Shown: positions 26,565-35,539, counted from the stretch's first letter. The stretch: 64,000 nucleotides of DNA from Croceitalea dokdonensis DOKDO 023 (GCF_001306415.1 NZ_LDJX01000005.1:328819-392818); one strand, 5' to 3'. The notes: a model not told the origin generated them from the sequence alone. A program made the numbers and translations.

Positions 26565-26600
26565 AATCCACAACTCACCATTCATAATTCACAATTCAAA
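26560..26600. repeat. Inverted-repeat arm, hsdR side of the S23 gene
   Basis: On the minus strand TTTGAATTGTGAATTATGAA, a 7-nt insert, then TTGTGGATTATGAA. It pairs with 26156-26192 to form a long stem with the S23 gene in the loop. It contains the hsdR stop codon (26596-26598). Confidence 0.7.
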
Positions 26601-29592
26601 CAGTGTAGGCATTCAACCCCGCAATTTCCCGCCCTTGGGCTAGTTTGTTAAGTAATGGCACTAAGTCTTCCATTAAGGCTAGTTCTGCCACTCTGCGGTC
26701 TTTCCAGCCCAGCTCCAAGGGTGCCAATAGATCGGTGAGTTTTTCGCCATCAAAAATCATTCGGTTCATAATTTCATCTATAAAGGCTTTGAGGCTTTGG
26801 GTTTCTAGCTGGTGTTTTTGGGCAATGGCGTTGAGTTCCTTGGCGGCTTTTTTGTCTTTAAATTGTTGATAGCCCTCGCGTATCTCCTTTTCAGTCAATT
26901 TTTCGCCAATGGGCAAGGCATTGATATAGGCAATGATGTCCTCACGGTAGTCTTGCATGTTGGCACTTGCGCTGAGCAATTGTATAATTTGCTCCTTGGT
27001 CATTTTGGTTTTTTCACTTGGCGCATTGTGCAAGTGTTTGGCTACCAGGCCAATGATGTAATCGTAATCTATAACGGCAGACGAGAACAGGGCAAACTCA
27101 AAATCTAGCTGTTTCACTGCCTCTGGTGCATCGGGTTTGTTTTGTATTTCCTTTAAGCGTTTTGCGGTATCGAGGTAATTGCTCTTAAAGGAACGGAAAT
27201 CGTCTGTGGGCAAGGTGGCTTCAATGGTATCGGCTTGGGCGTCTTCCAAGTCCGTATATTGGTCTAGCTGTGTTTTTAAACGCTGTACTTCTTTAAAGGT
27301 GTTGATGAACTGGGCACGTGCTTCGTCTCCTTTGAGGTTGGCTACTTCGTGGGCTTTACATTCCAATCCGTGCGATTCCATAACCATTTTCAGGTTGCCT
27401 ACCGCTTCCTGGTATTTTTCAATGACCACCGGTGCGGGTTCTACGAGCCAGATTTCTTTTGCTCGCTCTATATGGGCGCCAGAGAACAACACCATGGCAT
27501 TGTCCACCGCCTCTTCCTGCTGTCTAAAATCTAGAATGTTTCCCTTGGGTTTATTGTCATTGATCACACGATTGGTGCGGGAAAAGGCTTGTATGAGACC
27601 GTGATATTTTAGGTTTTTGTCTACGTAAATGGTGTTGAGGAATTTAGAGTCGAAGCCGGTTAAGAGCATATCCACTACAATGATGATATCTATTTTGTCT
27701 TTGTGCGGCACATCTTTGTTGGGGTACTTCTGGGATTTTATACGCTGCTGTATATCTTGGTAGTAGCCATCAAACTCGGCGATACTATGGTTGGTGCCAT
27801 ACTGCGCATTGTAATCTGCCATAATTTGGGTGAGGGCTGCCTTCTTTTTATTGGGCTCTATCTGGTTATCGGCTTTTTCTTGTTGTAAATCGTCTTGCAA
27901 CTGCAGTATGTCTCTGTTGCCCTCGGCAGGCGGAGAGAACACACAAGCAATGTTGAGCGGGGCGTAGTCTTCGTTCACCTGGGCGTATTCCCTTTGGTTT
28001 TGCTTAAAGAGGTGATAATACTCAATGGCATCTGCAATGGAAGAAGTAGCCAGTATGGCGTTGAACCTACGGTGGTCCGTAGCTTTGTCGTGCTTTTTGA
28101 GAATGGCATGTATCACCGCCATTTTATGGCTCAAATCATTGAAGTCGGGTTGACCTTCTGCCGTAAAATAGTCGATATGAAAAGGCAGTACGTTCCTATC
28201 TTCAATGGCATTGGTGATGGTGTACGCATGCAATTCTTGCTGAAAAACATCCTGGGTCGTTTTGTAGGAAGCTTGGTCGCCTTCAATGGTTTTATAGGTA
28301 GCATTTTCCGTAAAAATGGGTGTTCCGGTAAATCCAAAAAGTTGGGCTTTGGGAAAGAACTCTTTTATGGCATCGTGGTTTTCGCCAAATTGCGAGCGGT
28401 GGCATTCATCAAAAATAAACACCACTCTTTTGTCTCGTAAGGGTGCCAACCTATCGTAATAGCTTTTTTGGTTTTCCTCTCGTTGCTTTACGTTGCGTTT
28501 ACTATTTTGGTTGAGTGCCAAGCCCAGTTTTTGAATGGTGGTCACAATTACCTTATCAGCATAATCTGTAGATAACATACGATTGACCAAAATGGCCGTA
28601 TTGGTGTTTTCTTCCACACTGCCTTCTTGGAATTTATTGAACTCTTGTCGTGTTTGCCTATCAAGGTCTTTTCTATCAACCACAAACAGGCACTTTTCAA
28701 TATCAGGATTGTCTTTTAAGAGTGTGGAAGCCTTAAAAGAGGTAAGTGTTTTTCCACTTCCTGTGGTGTGCCAGATGTATCCGTTTCCTCTATTTTGGTG
28801 TATGCAATCTACAATAGCTTTTACCGCATAGATTTGGTACGGTCGCATCACCAGTATTTTTTGTTCGCTTGCCACCAAAACCATATAGCGGCTGATCATT
28901 TGCCCCAGGGTGCATTTGCTTAAAAATTTGTCGGCAAAGTCGTAGAGGTGATTTATTTTTTTGTTGTCTTCAGTTGCGAGAGTGTACACGGGCAAAAACT
29001 GCTCATCTGCATTGAAAGCGAAGTGCTCATTGTTGTTATTGGCAAAATAGAAGGTCTTGCTTTTGTTGCTCACAATAAACAACTGCATAAAGCACATGAG
29101 CGAATTGGTGTAGCCGTTTCCCGCATCATTTTTATAGTCCACAATCTGCTGCATGGCCTTGTTCGGACTTACTTCTAAAGTTTTTAGTTCAATTTGAACA
29201 ACAGGCACGCCATTGATAAGGACAATGACATCATATCTATGGTTGCTGTTTTTTGTGTTTATCCGAAGTTGGTTAATGACCTCAAAGTCGTTTTTGCACC
29301 AGTCTTTGATGTTTACAAGGGTATAGTGCAAGGGTGTTCCATCTTCGCGAAAGAAGGTGTTTGTTTTTCTTAAACTATTGGATGCAGCAAATACATCGGG
29401 GTCTATGATTTGGGTACTCAGTTTTTCAAATTCGGAATCGGTGAGTTGCACCTTGTTGAGTTTTTCAAATTTTTCTCGAAAATTTTGCTCTAGTGCGTTT
29501 AAGTCCCTTATATCAGGCCTATAGGTGTATTTTAAATCTTGTAGTCTGCCTACAAGCCCATATTCTATATCTGCTTCCTTAACTAAGTCCAT
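26596..29592 (-). CDS. hsdR: Type I restriction endonuclease subunit HsdR
   Basis: 998 residues, normal length. N-terminal PD-(D/E)XK nuclease domain with YDVIVLINGVPVVQIELK (Asp121, Glu135, Lys137), then the superfamily 2 translocase: Walker A HTTGSGKT (275-282), DECH box (395-398), FGFTGTPIF motif III, and ...QAFSRTNRV motif VI. The C-terminal helical part docks on HsdM. It cleaves unmodified DNA at a distance after ATP-driven translocation. First gene of the leftward operon hsdR - S23 - hsdS - RAYT - hsdM. Catalytic motifs are intact, so restriction is probably functional. Confidence 0.96.
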   Translation of the reverse strand: MDLVKEADIEYGLVGRLQDLKYTYRPDIRDLNALEQNFREKFEKLNKVQLTDSEFEKLSTQIIDPDVFAASNSLRKTNTFFREDGTPLHYTLVNIKDWCKNDFEVINQLRINTKNSNHRYDVIVLINGVPVVQIELKTLEVSPNKAMQQIVDYKNDAGNGYTNSLMCFMQLFIVSNKSKTFYFANNNNEHFAFNADEQFLPVYTLATEDNKKINHLYDFADKFLSKCTLGQMISRYMVLVASEQKILVMRPYQIYAVKAIVDCIHQNRGNGYIWHTTGSGKTLTSFKASTLLKDNPDIEKCLFVVDRKDLDRQTRQEFNKFQEGSVEENTNTAILVNRMLSTDYADKVIVTTIQKLGLALNQNSKRNVKQREENQKSYYDRLAPLRDKRVVFIFDECHRSQFGENHDAIKEFFPKAQLFGFTGTPIFTENATYKTIEGDQASYKTTQDVFQQELHAYTITNAIEDRNVLPFHIDYFTAEGQPDFNDLSHKMAVIHAILKKHDKATDHRRFNAILATSSIADAIEYYHLFKQNQREYAQVNEDYAPLNIACVFSPPAEGNRDILQLQDDLQQEKADNQIEPNKKKAALTQIMADYNAQYGTNHSIAEFDGYYQDIQQRIKSQKYPNKDVPHKDKIDIIIVVDMLLTGFDSKFLNTIYVDKNLKYHGLIQAFSRTNRVINDNKPKGNILDFRQQEEAVDNAMVLFSGAHIERAKEIWLVEPAPVVIEKYQEAVGNLKMVMESHGLECKAHEVANLKGDEARAQFINTFKEVQRLKTQLDQYTDLEDAQADTIEATLPTDDFRSFKSNYLDTAKRLKEIQNKPDAPEAVKQLDFEFALFSSAVIDYDYIIGLVAKHLHNAPSEKTKMTKEQIIQLLSASANMQDYREDIIAYINALPIGEKLTEKEIREGYQQFKDKKAAKELNAIAQKHQLETQSLKAFIDEIMNRMIFDGEKLTDLLAPLELGWKDRRVAELALMEDLVPLLNKLAQGREIAGLNAYTV

Positions 29593-29647
29593 TCAATCTT
29601 CCTTTATTAACCTGTTGTGCATTTTGAATGCTTTTTAGATGTACAAC

Positions 29648-29686
29648 CGTCAGTTTGAGTTTTTTCTGGAAAAAAATATCGAGAAC
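29648..29686. repeat. Dispersed flavobacterial repeat, copy 1 (forward)
   Basis: It starts CGTCAGTTTGAGT and ends TATCGAGAAC. The ends match, in inverted orientation, those of the unit at 29711-29762. Repeats with these ends are, as far as I recall, scattered through flavobacterial genomes. Confidence 0.55.
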
Positions 29687-29710
29687 AAGATTTCAATGCT
29701 AAAATTCTGA

Positions 29711-29762
29711 TTCTCGATACTATTTTCCGATACTTTGTATCAAAAAATCACTCGAATTGACG
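29711..29762. repeat. Dispersed flavobacterial repeat, copy 2 (reverse)
   Basis: It starts TTCTCGATAC and ends CACTCGAATTGACG, the reverse complement of the copy 1 ends; it contains an internal GATAC-TTT-GTATC hairpin. The two copies face each other 24 bp apart, like a paired REP (BIME-style) unit, just upstream of hsdR. Confidence 0.55.
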
Positions 29763-29793
29763 AATTTTCATCAATATACGCAATGGGTTTTAG

Positions 29794-29993
29794 TCATGTT
29801 TTTACTTCAACCTTTAGGGTTTTTGAAATCTCAAACAGCGTCTCCAAATTTGGTTGTCTTTTGTTTTGGGCGTATGGATTTACCATATGGTAGCTTTTGC
29901 CAAGTTTTTTGGCCAACCAAGTTAGCTCAATTTCTTTCTTTTTTACGCTTTTATATTCGGTTTGTTTCTAAACTGCTTTATGTTGTTCCCTAA
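29794..29993 (-). pseudogene. Decayed short XRE-type helix-turn-helix regulator
   Basis: On the minus strand a frame reads IELTWLAKKLGKSYHMVN then PYAQNKRQPNLETLFEIS and ends at a TGA at 29796-29794. This is the core of the small Cro/CI-type regulators common in Bacteroidota. The expected N-terminus (NNIKQFRNK) is present in a different frame just upstream, with stops in both frames and no good start codon, so a frameshift has probably killed the gene. Its position just upstream of hsdR suggests a former regulator of the restriction locus. Confidence 0.45.
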
Positions 29994-30461
29994 TGTACAG
30001 AACTATGTTTAACCTCCAAGGAAACACACCTATTTTGCCTGTTGCCACCTTTTGTCAATACAATTAGATTCTACTGATAAAGTAGTAAAAATAGCACTTC
30101 CCTATTGTCATACAGTGCTGGTATCAGGATTTGTGCACTACAAGCCGTTCTCGCCATTATTTTTTGTTCCTCAACATCCTATGAACCGATATTTTGTTGC
30201 TTACGCTGCTTAAAATGCATAGAAGGTGAAACCCGCATATAAGCCATCTTTTAGTTAGATGGCGCCTAAGCAAGAGGCAGGCACATTTTTATGGAAGGTA
30301 TGGGAACAACAAAAACTGCGCTGCCATGGGCTTGGTTTTTACCTAACCGCCATTCCGTACGGATTACCATCCAGTATGTAAAACGGCAACATCGGAAAAC
30401 CAAAGATAACCGCTTGGATTTTGTAGGCTTCGGGAACCACAACCCTAAAAATAAGGCTTGT
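29994..30461. other. Intergenic stretch without a recognised gene
   Basis: About 470 bp between the regulator remnant and the next gene's stop. The only structure seen is a 7-bp hairpin at 30243-30263 (GCCATCT, 7-nt loop, AGATGGC) with no T-run. Rightward frames here are the complement of the adjacent lipoprotein gene or lack any family features. Confidence 0.5.
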
Positions 30462-31010
30462 TTAATCCCACCCCAGCATTACATATTTTATTTTGGCATC
30501 GTCCGGTATCTGTACGGCTTCAATGCTCGTATTGGTATACCGCAAACTGGCGGGAAGTTCTTCCTTATCAATCGTAAAATACAACGTACTGGATTTTGGA
30601 AAAATAACGACACTGCTCATGGTGGTCACTATTTTTTTAATGCCGTAAACGTTCTGGATATCTTTAAAGGTGCTGTTAAGGGATATGCCTTTTTTGGTAG
30701 CGTAACGTTTATCCAAAACCCTTACAATATCAATACCTGGGATACTATCCGTATTTGGGGTAAGCTGCAGCAATGGGGCGCCCCCTTTTTCAAACACCAT
30801 AATTTTGTTGGTACCACTGCCCAATGCTCCCTTAAGCGTATCCTTGACGATAGAATCTTGGGCAAAAATGGCCTCCAGATCGTTAAGGTCACTAGCTGGT
30901 GAAAGGGCACCAATTCCGTTTTCGGTAATTAGGAACTTGGTGTCTTTTTTGGTGCATGCCATGGCGGCCAATAAGCCCAAAATGCTTAACAATACTCTAC
31001 TTTTTTTCAT
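30462..31010 (-). CDS. Hypothetical lipoprotein, 182 aa
   Basis: The start is taken at ATG 31010, which begins the signal MKKSRVLLSILGLLAAMAC with the lipobox Cys at residue 19; an ATG three codons upstream (31019) is also in frame. The mature part is a mixed alpha/beta domain: LITENGIGALSPASDLNDLE, then KIMVFEKGGAPLLQLTPN, with a C-terminal SSVVIFPKSSTLYFTIDKEE. I do not recognise a family. It follows the HerA-like ATPase gene after a short gap on the same strand. Confidence 0.7.
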   Translation of the reverse strand: MKKSRVLLSILGLLAAMACTKKDTKFLITENGIGALSPASDLNDLEAIFAQDSIVKDTLKGALGSGTNKIMVFEKGGAPLLQLTPNTDSIPGIDIVRVLDKRYATKKGISLNSTFKDIQNVYGIKKIVTTMSSVVIFPKSSTLYFTIDKEELPASLRYTNTSIEAVQIPDDAKIKYVMLGWD

Positions 31011-31024
31011 AGCTTCCAAAACCG

Positions 31025-32533
31025 CTAACGGATTACTTTTTTCAATACGCCCAGAACGCCACGGATAAAGGTGGCACTGGTCAAAACCTTTACCACGGGG
31101 TTCATACGGGTGCTCCTTCTGCCAGATGATCTCCCCGCTGTGGAACGGGAGGCCTTTTCCTTTTCTGCTTGTTTTTCCGCTTTTTCTATTTTTTCATTTA
31201 GGATCTCGTAGGCGCTTTCACGGTCTACCTCATCATTGTATTTTTTTATGAGTGAGGAAGCTCCCAATAAGGATTGCAGTTCTGTATCCGTAAGCACATC
31301 CATACGGCTCATGGGAGCGCGGAGCATGGTGGCTGCTAGGGGAGTGGGCCTTCCTTTTTCATCCAAAGCGGAGACCAGTGCCTCACCAATGCCCAAAGAG
31401 GTCAATACTTCTTTGGTATCATAATATTCGGAAATGGGGTAATTTTCTGCTGTGAGCTTAATGGCTTTTCTATCCTTTGCGGTAAATGCACGGAGGGCAT
31501 GTTGCACTTTTAGGCCCAGTTGTGACAATACCGCCTCTGGCACGTCCGTTGGGTTTTGGGTCACAAAATACAAGCCTATGCCTTTGGAGCGGATGAGTTT
31601 GACAATACTTTCTATCTGGTCCAAAAGCGCCTTGCTCGCCTGGCTGAAGATGAGGTGGGCCTCATCAATAAATAAAATCAACTCTGGTTTTTCGCTATCG
31701 CCCTGCTCTGGAAAGGTGGCGTATATCTCTGCCAACAGACTTAACATAAAGGTGGAAAACAATTTTGGACGGTCCTGAATATCGGTCAACCTAATGATAT
31801 TGATGTATCCCCTTCCATTTTCATCAATACGGACCAAATCCTCTACGTCAAAAGATTTTTCACCAAAGAAAAGGTCTGCACCCTGCTGCTCCAGTTCTAT
31901 AATTTTTCTTAGGATACTTCCCGTGGAACTGGTAGACATTCTGCCATAGGAGGCTTGGAATTCCTTTCTGCCCTCTCCCGTGGCGTATTGCAGCACTTTT
32001 TTAAAATCCTTGAGGTCCAAAAGGGGGAGTTTATGATCGTCACAGTATTTAAAGACCACGGCAACAATACCTTCTTGGGTCACCGTTAAGTCCAAAATTC
32101 TGGAAAGGAGAGTGGGTCCAAATTCGGATACCGTGGCCCGCAGTCGAACACCGTTCTGTTCGGAGAGTGACATGATCTCCACGGGGAACCCTTTGGCCTC
32201 AAAGGGGATTCCTATGGCCTGGTGCCGTTCCTCAATTTTTGGGTTGCCTGGACTGGGTTGCGCAATTCCGCTAAGATCACCTTTTAGGTCCATCAATAAC
32301 ACTGGAATGCCCTTGTCCGATAGGTTTTCTGCGATGACCTGAAGTGTTTTGGTTTTTCCGGTACCTGTGGCACCAGCAATCAGGCCATGTCTGTTCAAGG
32401 TTTTTAAGGGCACCTTAATATGGGCCCCGGTCATGGTCTGGCCATCTAACATGGCCGCTCCCATGGTGATAAAATCACCCTTGGTGCTATAGCCTTTCTC
32501 AATATGGGCAAAGAACTTTTCTTTGTCGCTCAT
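31025..32533 (-). CDS. HerA/FtsK-like ATPase (DUF853 helicase HerA-like)
   Basis: 502 residues from ATG 32533; the frame continues upstream across the opposite-strand RidA gene but only this start gives a normal protein. Walker A GATGTGKT (54-61), LLMDLKGDLSGIAQ, Walker B ELILFIDEAHLIF, and FVTQNPTDVPEAVLSQLG, all diagnostic of the DUF853/YjgR-type HerA-like ATPases. The C-terminus is lysine/arginine-rich. Probable hexameric DNA-translocating ATPase; NurA-type partners are not adjacent, so its role remains undefined. Confidence 0.88.
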   Translation of the reverse strand: MSDKEKFFAHIEKGYSTKGDFITMGAAMLDGQTMTGAHIKVPLKTLNRHGLIAGATGTGKTKTLQVIAENLSDKGIPVLLMDLKGDLSGIAQPSPGNPKIEERHQAIGIPFEAKGFPVEIMSLSEQNGVRLRATVSEFGPTLLSRILDLTVTQEGIVAVVFKYCDDHKLPLLDLKDFKKVLQYATGEGRKEFQASYGRMSTSSTGSILRKIIELEQQGADLFFGEKSFDVEDLVRIDENGRGYINIIRLTDIQDRPKLFSTFMLSLLAEIYATFPEQGDSEKPELILFIDEAHLIFSQASKALLDQIESIVKLIRSKGIGLYFVTQNPTDVPEAVLSQLGLKVQHALRAFTAKDRKAIKLTAENYPISEYYDTKEVLTSLGIGEALVSALDEKGRPTPLAATMLRAPMSRMDVLTDTELQSLLGASSLIKKYNDEVDRESAYEILNEKIEKAEKQAEKEKASRSTAGRSSGRRSTRMNPVVKVLTSATFIRGVLGVLKKVIR

Positions 32534-32741
32534 GGTATTCAATTTGCGATAAAAATAGGTAAAATGAAGCTTAGAAACAGCGATTGGTGCCCATGAATTT
32601 TTAATTTGGAATGGCCTACGTGGGTAGATATCACCTATGTCAAATAGGCCCTCCCATATTTCAGGGATTTTTTGGCTACACCATAAGATTAGGCCAATTG
32701 CCCTGAAATGGTGAAATTCGTAACCATTAAAAATTTTAAGC

Positions 32742-33206
32742 ATGAAAACAGTTCGCACTTTTATGGCAACCGTGGTAACCCTAGTTATTTTTGGTCTTAG
32801 CGCAAAAGCCCAAGAACCGGCCGACGTTATTTTCCATACCCCAGAGAATCCTGCGCGGGCCAGTGCACCCTTTAGTGAGGCGGTACAGGTAGGAAACCTC
32901 TTCTTTTTGGCGGGCCAAATTGGCATGGACAGGGAGGCTGGGAAACTTGCAGATGGTGGTATTGCCGGAGAAACGGAACAAACCATCAAAAATATTGAGG
33001 GGGTGCTAAAATACCACGGTTTGTCCTTGGATAATGTGGTAAAGTGCACGGTAATTTTGAGTGATATCAGCGACTTTAAGGCGTTTAATGCGGTGTACGT
33101 AAAATACTTCACCAAAAAGCCGGCAAGGACCACCTTTGCCGCAGCAGGATTGGCAGCGGGTGCCAAAATTGAGATTGAAGTGGTTGCCGCCAAAACAAGG
33201 TCCTAA
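32742..33206 (+). CDS. RidA-family protein with signal peptide
   Basis: 154 residues. The RidA/YjgF enamine-imine deaminase fold: FLAGQIGMDREAGKL, TIKNIEGVLKYHGLSLDNVV, KCTVILSDISDFKAFN, and the key Arg129 in PARTTFAAAGLA, which binds the substrate carboxylate. An N-terminal signal peptide (MKTVRTFMATVVTLVIFGLSAKAQ) predicts export to the periplasm, unlike classical cytoplasmic RidA. It may act on reactive imines or a related carbonyl outside the cytoplasm (inference). Confidence 0.9.
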   Translation: MKTVRTFMATVVTLVIFGLSAKAQEPADVIFHTPENPARASAPFSEAVQVGNLFFLAGQIGMDREAGKLADGGIAGETEQTIKNIEGVLKYHGLSLDNVVKCTVILSDISDFKAFNAVYVKYFTKKPARTTFAAAGLAAGAKIEIEVVAAKTRS

Positions 33207-33228
33207 ATTTCTGGCTTGGTCCAGGCTG

Positions 33229-33259
33229 TTGTGGGACAAGGTTAAGCGGTATATCTTTG
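33229..33259 (+). promoter_or_regulatory. Promoter of queE
   Basis: TTG at 33229-33231 and TATCTTTG (exact -7 consensus) at 33252-33259, 20 bases apart, one more than usual. The -7 box ends only 4 bases before the first possible ATG (33264), which argues for use of a slightly later start codon or a leaderless message. Confidence 0.5.
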
Positions 33260-33263
33260 TGCC

Positions 33264-33896
33264 ATGGTTTTAGAAGAGGTGATGGATTTAGTGGACAAGG
33301 GTGCCATGTTGCCCTTAATGGAAGAATTTTATACCATTCAAGGAGAAGGCTTCCACAAGGGAACAGCGGCGTATTTTGTGCGTATTGGGGGCTGCGACGT
33401 TGGTTGCCATTGGTGCGATGTAAAAGAAAGCTGGAATGCGGAAACCCACCCGCCCACCGCAATTGAGCACATTTTATCCAACTCCAAAAAGTATTCAGAT
33501 ACCATAGTGATTACAGGTGGGGAACCGCTGACATGGGATATGGGTCCGTTGACCCAAGGGCTAAAGGCACAAGGCCAGCACATCCATATAGAGACGTCCG
33601 GGGCCTATCCCTTAACGGGGGTTTGGGACTGGATTTGTCTTTCGCCCAAAAAAAACAAGCTTCCCGTGGGGGACATTTATCAAAAAGCCCACGAGCTAAA
33701 AATGATTGTGTACAACAAACATGATTTTATTTTTGCCGAGGAACAGGCCGCAAAAGTATCCAAGGATTGTATGTTGTACCTACAACCAGAATGGAGTGTA
33801 AGGGAAAAGGTAACCCCTCTCATTGTGGAGTATGTGATGAAGCATCCAAAATGGAAGGTATCCCTACAGACCCATAAATATTTGAATATTCCTTAA
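33264..33896 (+). CDS. queE: 7-carboxy-7-deazaguanine synthase
   Basis: 210 residues. Radical-SAM enzyme of queuosine biosynthesis that converts CPH4 to CDG. The cluster motif is CDVGCHWC (Cys44, Cys48, Cys51, CX3CX2C), preceded by EFYTIQGEGFHKGTAAYFVR and followed by VITGGEPLTWDM and IHIETSGAYPL. Alternative ATGs at 33282 and 33306 would shorten the N-terminus without losing motifs. Its stop overlaps that of the convergent metalloprotease-like gene by 4 nt. Confidence 0.93.
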   Translation: MVLEEVMDLVDKGAMLPLMEEFYTIQGEGFHKGTAAYFVRIGGCDVGCHWCDVKESWNAETHPPTAIEHILSNSKKYSDTIVITGGEPLTWDMGPLTQGLKAQGQHIHIETSGAYPLTGVWDWICLSPKKNKLPVGDIYQKAHELKMIVYNKHDFIFAEEQAAKVSKDCMLYLQPEWSVREKVTPLIVEYVMKHPKWKVSLQTHKYLNIP

Positions 33897-34786
33897 TTAT
33901 TGGTAGACGGTCTACCACCGTTACTTTCCAAATCCCTAAGACATTCTGGGTCCAGACCTGGAGCTGCGGCTATGCCCCTGGCCACTCGGTTTTCCATAGT
34001 TTGGATTAAGTTTAGCCCATTTAGGCTACAAGAAGAGTGGACATCATTGGCATGTTTTCTTTGTACAAAAGCCTTTCCAGAAGTTCCAAACTGCAGTTCT
34101 GCACGCATTAAGCAGGGATTTTCAGAACAATGGAAAGGGGCATCTGGATCTTCATGGTCATTAATAGGTACGGTGCCAAGGTTCACTAACCCAAATAAAT
34201 GGCCAAATTCATGATTTAGGGTGGCGGTTTCCACGTCTGATATTAGTAGACTTAAACTCCGGTTGGCCAAGGTTCGCACGGTTCTCTCATAAATTACCAT
34301 TGAGGTATTGCGGAATACTGCGCCCAAGGTGACCAGGCCCTCTTCCAAATCGTCCCCATCCGATGGTGCATCTGCGAAAAAGATGTAAATGGCCAAAGTG
34401 CTGCCCGTATTGTAGGCCGTTCTATTTGCTTGCTCCAGACTGTCTATTTGCGTTAACGTCAGTGATTCCTCTCCGGTTGGCGGTAATTCCTTATAGGTGA
34501 GTTCTATGTTTTGTTTAAAGGTATTTTCCCTTAAGAACTCCTCAAAAGCGTTCATGGTGACTGGGGAGGGTCTAAATCCTTCAACAAAGGCAATTTCTAT
34601 GAGCAACCGATCAAACCTTGCATTGGATAAAATATCATTGGCAGAGGCGCCTGTGCTCAACAGGTTTCCCGTCCTGTCCACTTCCGTTTCCGTTTCCTCG
34701 CCACCATTAGGGTTTTCAGCGTCAGAGGAGCAGGCCAAAAGCATGGAAAACATGAAGGTCAAGGTTGCAAAAACTACGCTTTTCAT
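33893..34786 (-). CDS. Lipoprotein with zinc-metalloprotease motif
   Basis: 297 residues from ATG 34786, giving a lipoprotein signal (MFSMLLAC, Cys19); a longer frame to 34825 lacks a proper signal. The motif LNHEFGHLFGL contains HExxH followed by Gly, the metzincin-like start, and LVNLGTVPINDHEDPDAPFH may supply the third His/Asp ligand. A downstream NPCLMRAEL could be a Met-turn-like segment. Probably a membrane-attached metalloprotease on the periplasmic or outer face; substrate unknown. Confidence 0.72.
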   Translation of the reverse strand: MKSVVFATLTFMFSMLLACSSDAENPNGGEETETEVDRTGNLLSTGASANDILSNARFDRLLIEIAFVEGFRPSPVTMNAFEEFLRENTFKQNIELTYKELPPTGEESLTLTQIDSLEQANRTAYNTGSTLAIYIFFADAPSDGDDLEEGLVTLGAVFRNTSMVIYERTVRTLANRSLSLLISDVETATLNHEFGHLFGLVNLGTVPINDHEDPDAPFHCSENPCLMRAELQFGTSGKAFVQRKHANDVHSSCSLNGLNLIQTMENRVARGIAAAPGLDPECLRDLESNGGRPSTNN

Positions 34787-34825
34787 ACGCTTATTTTGTC
34801 TCAAATAACGTTTTTTTTTAAACAT

Positions 34826-35539
34826 CTAGTATGCCTTTAAGGTAAGTTTGGCTAAATAGTCATAATGGGCCCCTTCTTCCAACAGTTCACATAAAAAGCC
34901 ATTTTGGAGGGCATGGTTTTGTAGTCTGTGGTAGTCCAGATAAAGCCAAGGGAAAGGCTCGACCTCCCATTTTTTGTAGCTAATCTTAAAATCCACTTCA
35001 CCGTAATACCTTCCGTTGTCCGGAACCCAGATGCCCCCATCGTCATCTTCATCGAACATATACCTGATATCACTGGAGTCCAGTAAGATTTGTCCCCCGG
35101 GCCTCAATAAGCTTTTAAAATGGGATAGGTACGTGTCCAAATTTTCAAGCTTGCCCGCAATCCCAATCCCGTTCATGAGCAGGAGCAAGGTATCAAAGCT
35201 TGTGCCACGGTATTCTAAAATGTTGCTGTGTACGGTATGGTGCAGACCCCGTTGCTTGCATACCGCAATGGCTCCCTTTGAACGGTCCAGTCCAATAACC
35301 TCATGTCCGTTTTCTTGGAGCCATAAACTGTGGGAACCCGCGCCACAACCCACGTCTAGGATTTTTCCTTGGCAATGGCGTAAAGCGGTTTGCTCTAAGG
35401 CCGGCATTTCCCCGTAGCTGCGGAATAGGTAGGGTAGGGGAATAAGGTCTTCTTCATCTAAAGAAGAAAAGGTGGTAATGTCCTCCGTATAATTATCCGC
35501 TTGAAAATCAAGTAAAGCTTGACCAAAAATATCTTTCAT
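34826..35539 (-). CDS. Class I SAM-dependent methyltransferase
   Basis: 237 residues from ATG 35539; the upstream frame extension has no family features. Motif I ILDVGCGAGSHSLWLQ, acidic loop VIGLDRSKGAIA, then FDTLLLLMNGIGIAG and LRPGGQILLDSSDI. The substrate is not evident. Divergent from the YkgJ-like gene across a 46-bp region that contains a near-palindrome, AGCACA-AA-TGTGCT at 35550-35563. Confidence 0.88.
   Translation of the reverse strand: MKDIFGQALLDFQADNYTEDITTFSSLDEEDLIPLPYLFRSYGEMPALEQTALRHCQGKILDVGCGAGSHSLWLQENGHEVIGLDRSKGAIAVCKQRGLHHTVHSNILEYRGTSFDTLLLLMNGIGIAGKLENLDTYLSHFKSLLRPGGQILLDSSDIRYMFDEDDDGGIWVPDNGRYYGEVDFKISYKKWEVEPFPWLYLDYHRLQNHALQNGFLCELLEEGAHYDYLAKLTLKAY

Noticed and set aside
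30291..30902. Rightward open frame of 203 codons
   Set aside because: It lies over the complement of the 182-residue lipoprotein gene, has no family features and uses unlikely codons.
32534..33193. Upstream extension of the HerA-like ATPase frame
   Set aside because: It runs antisense through the RidA gene; the family start is at 32533.
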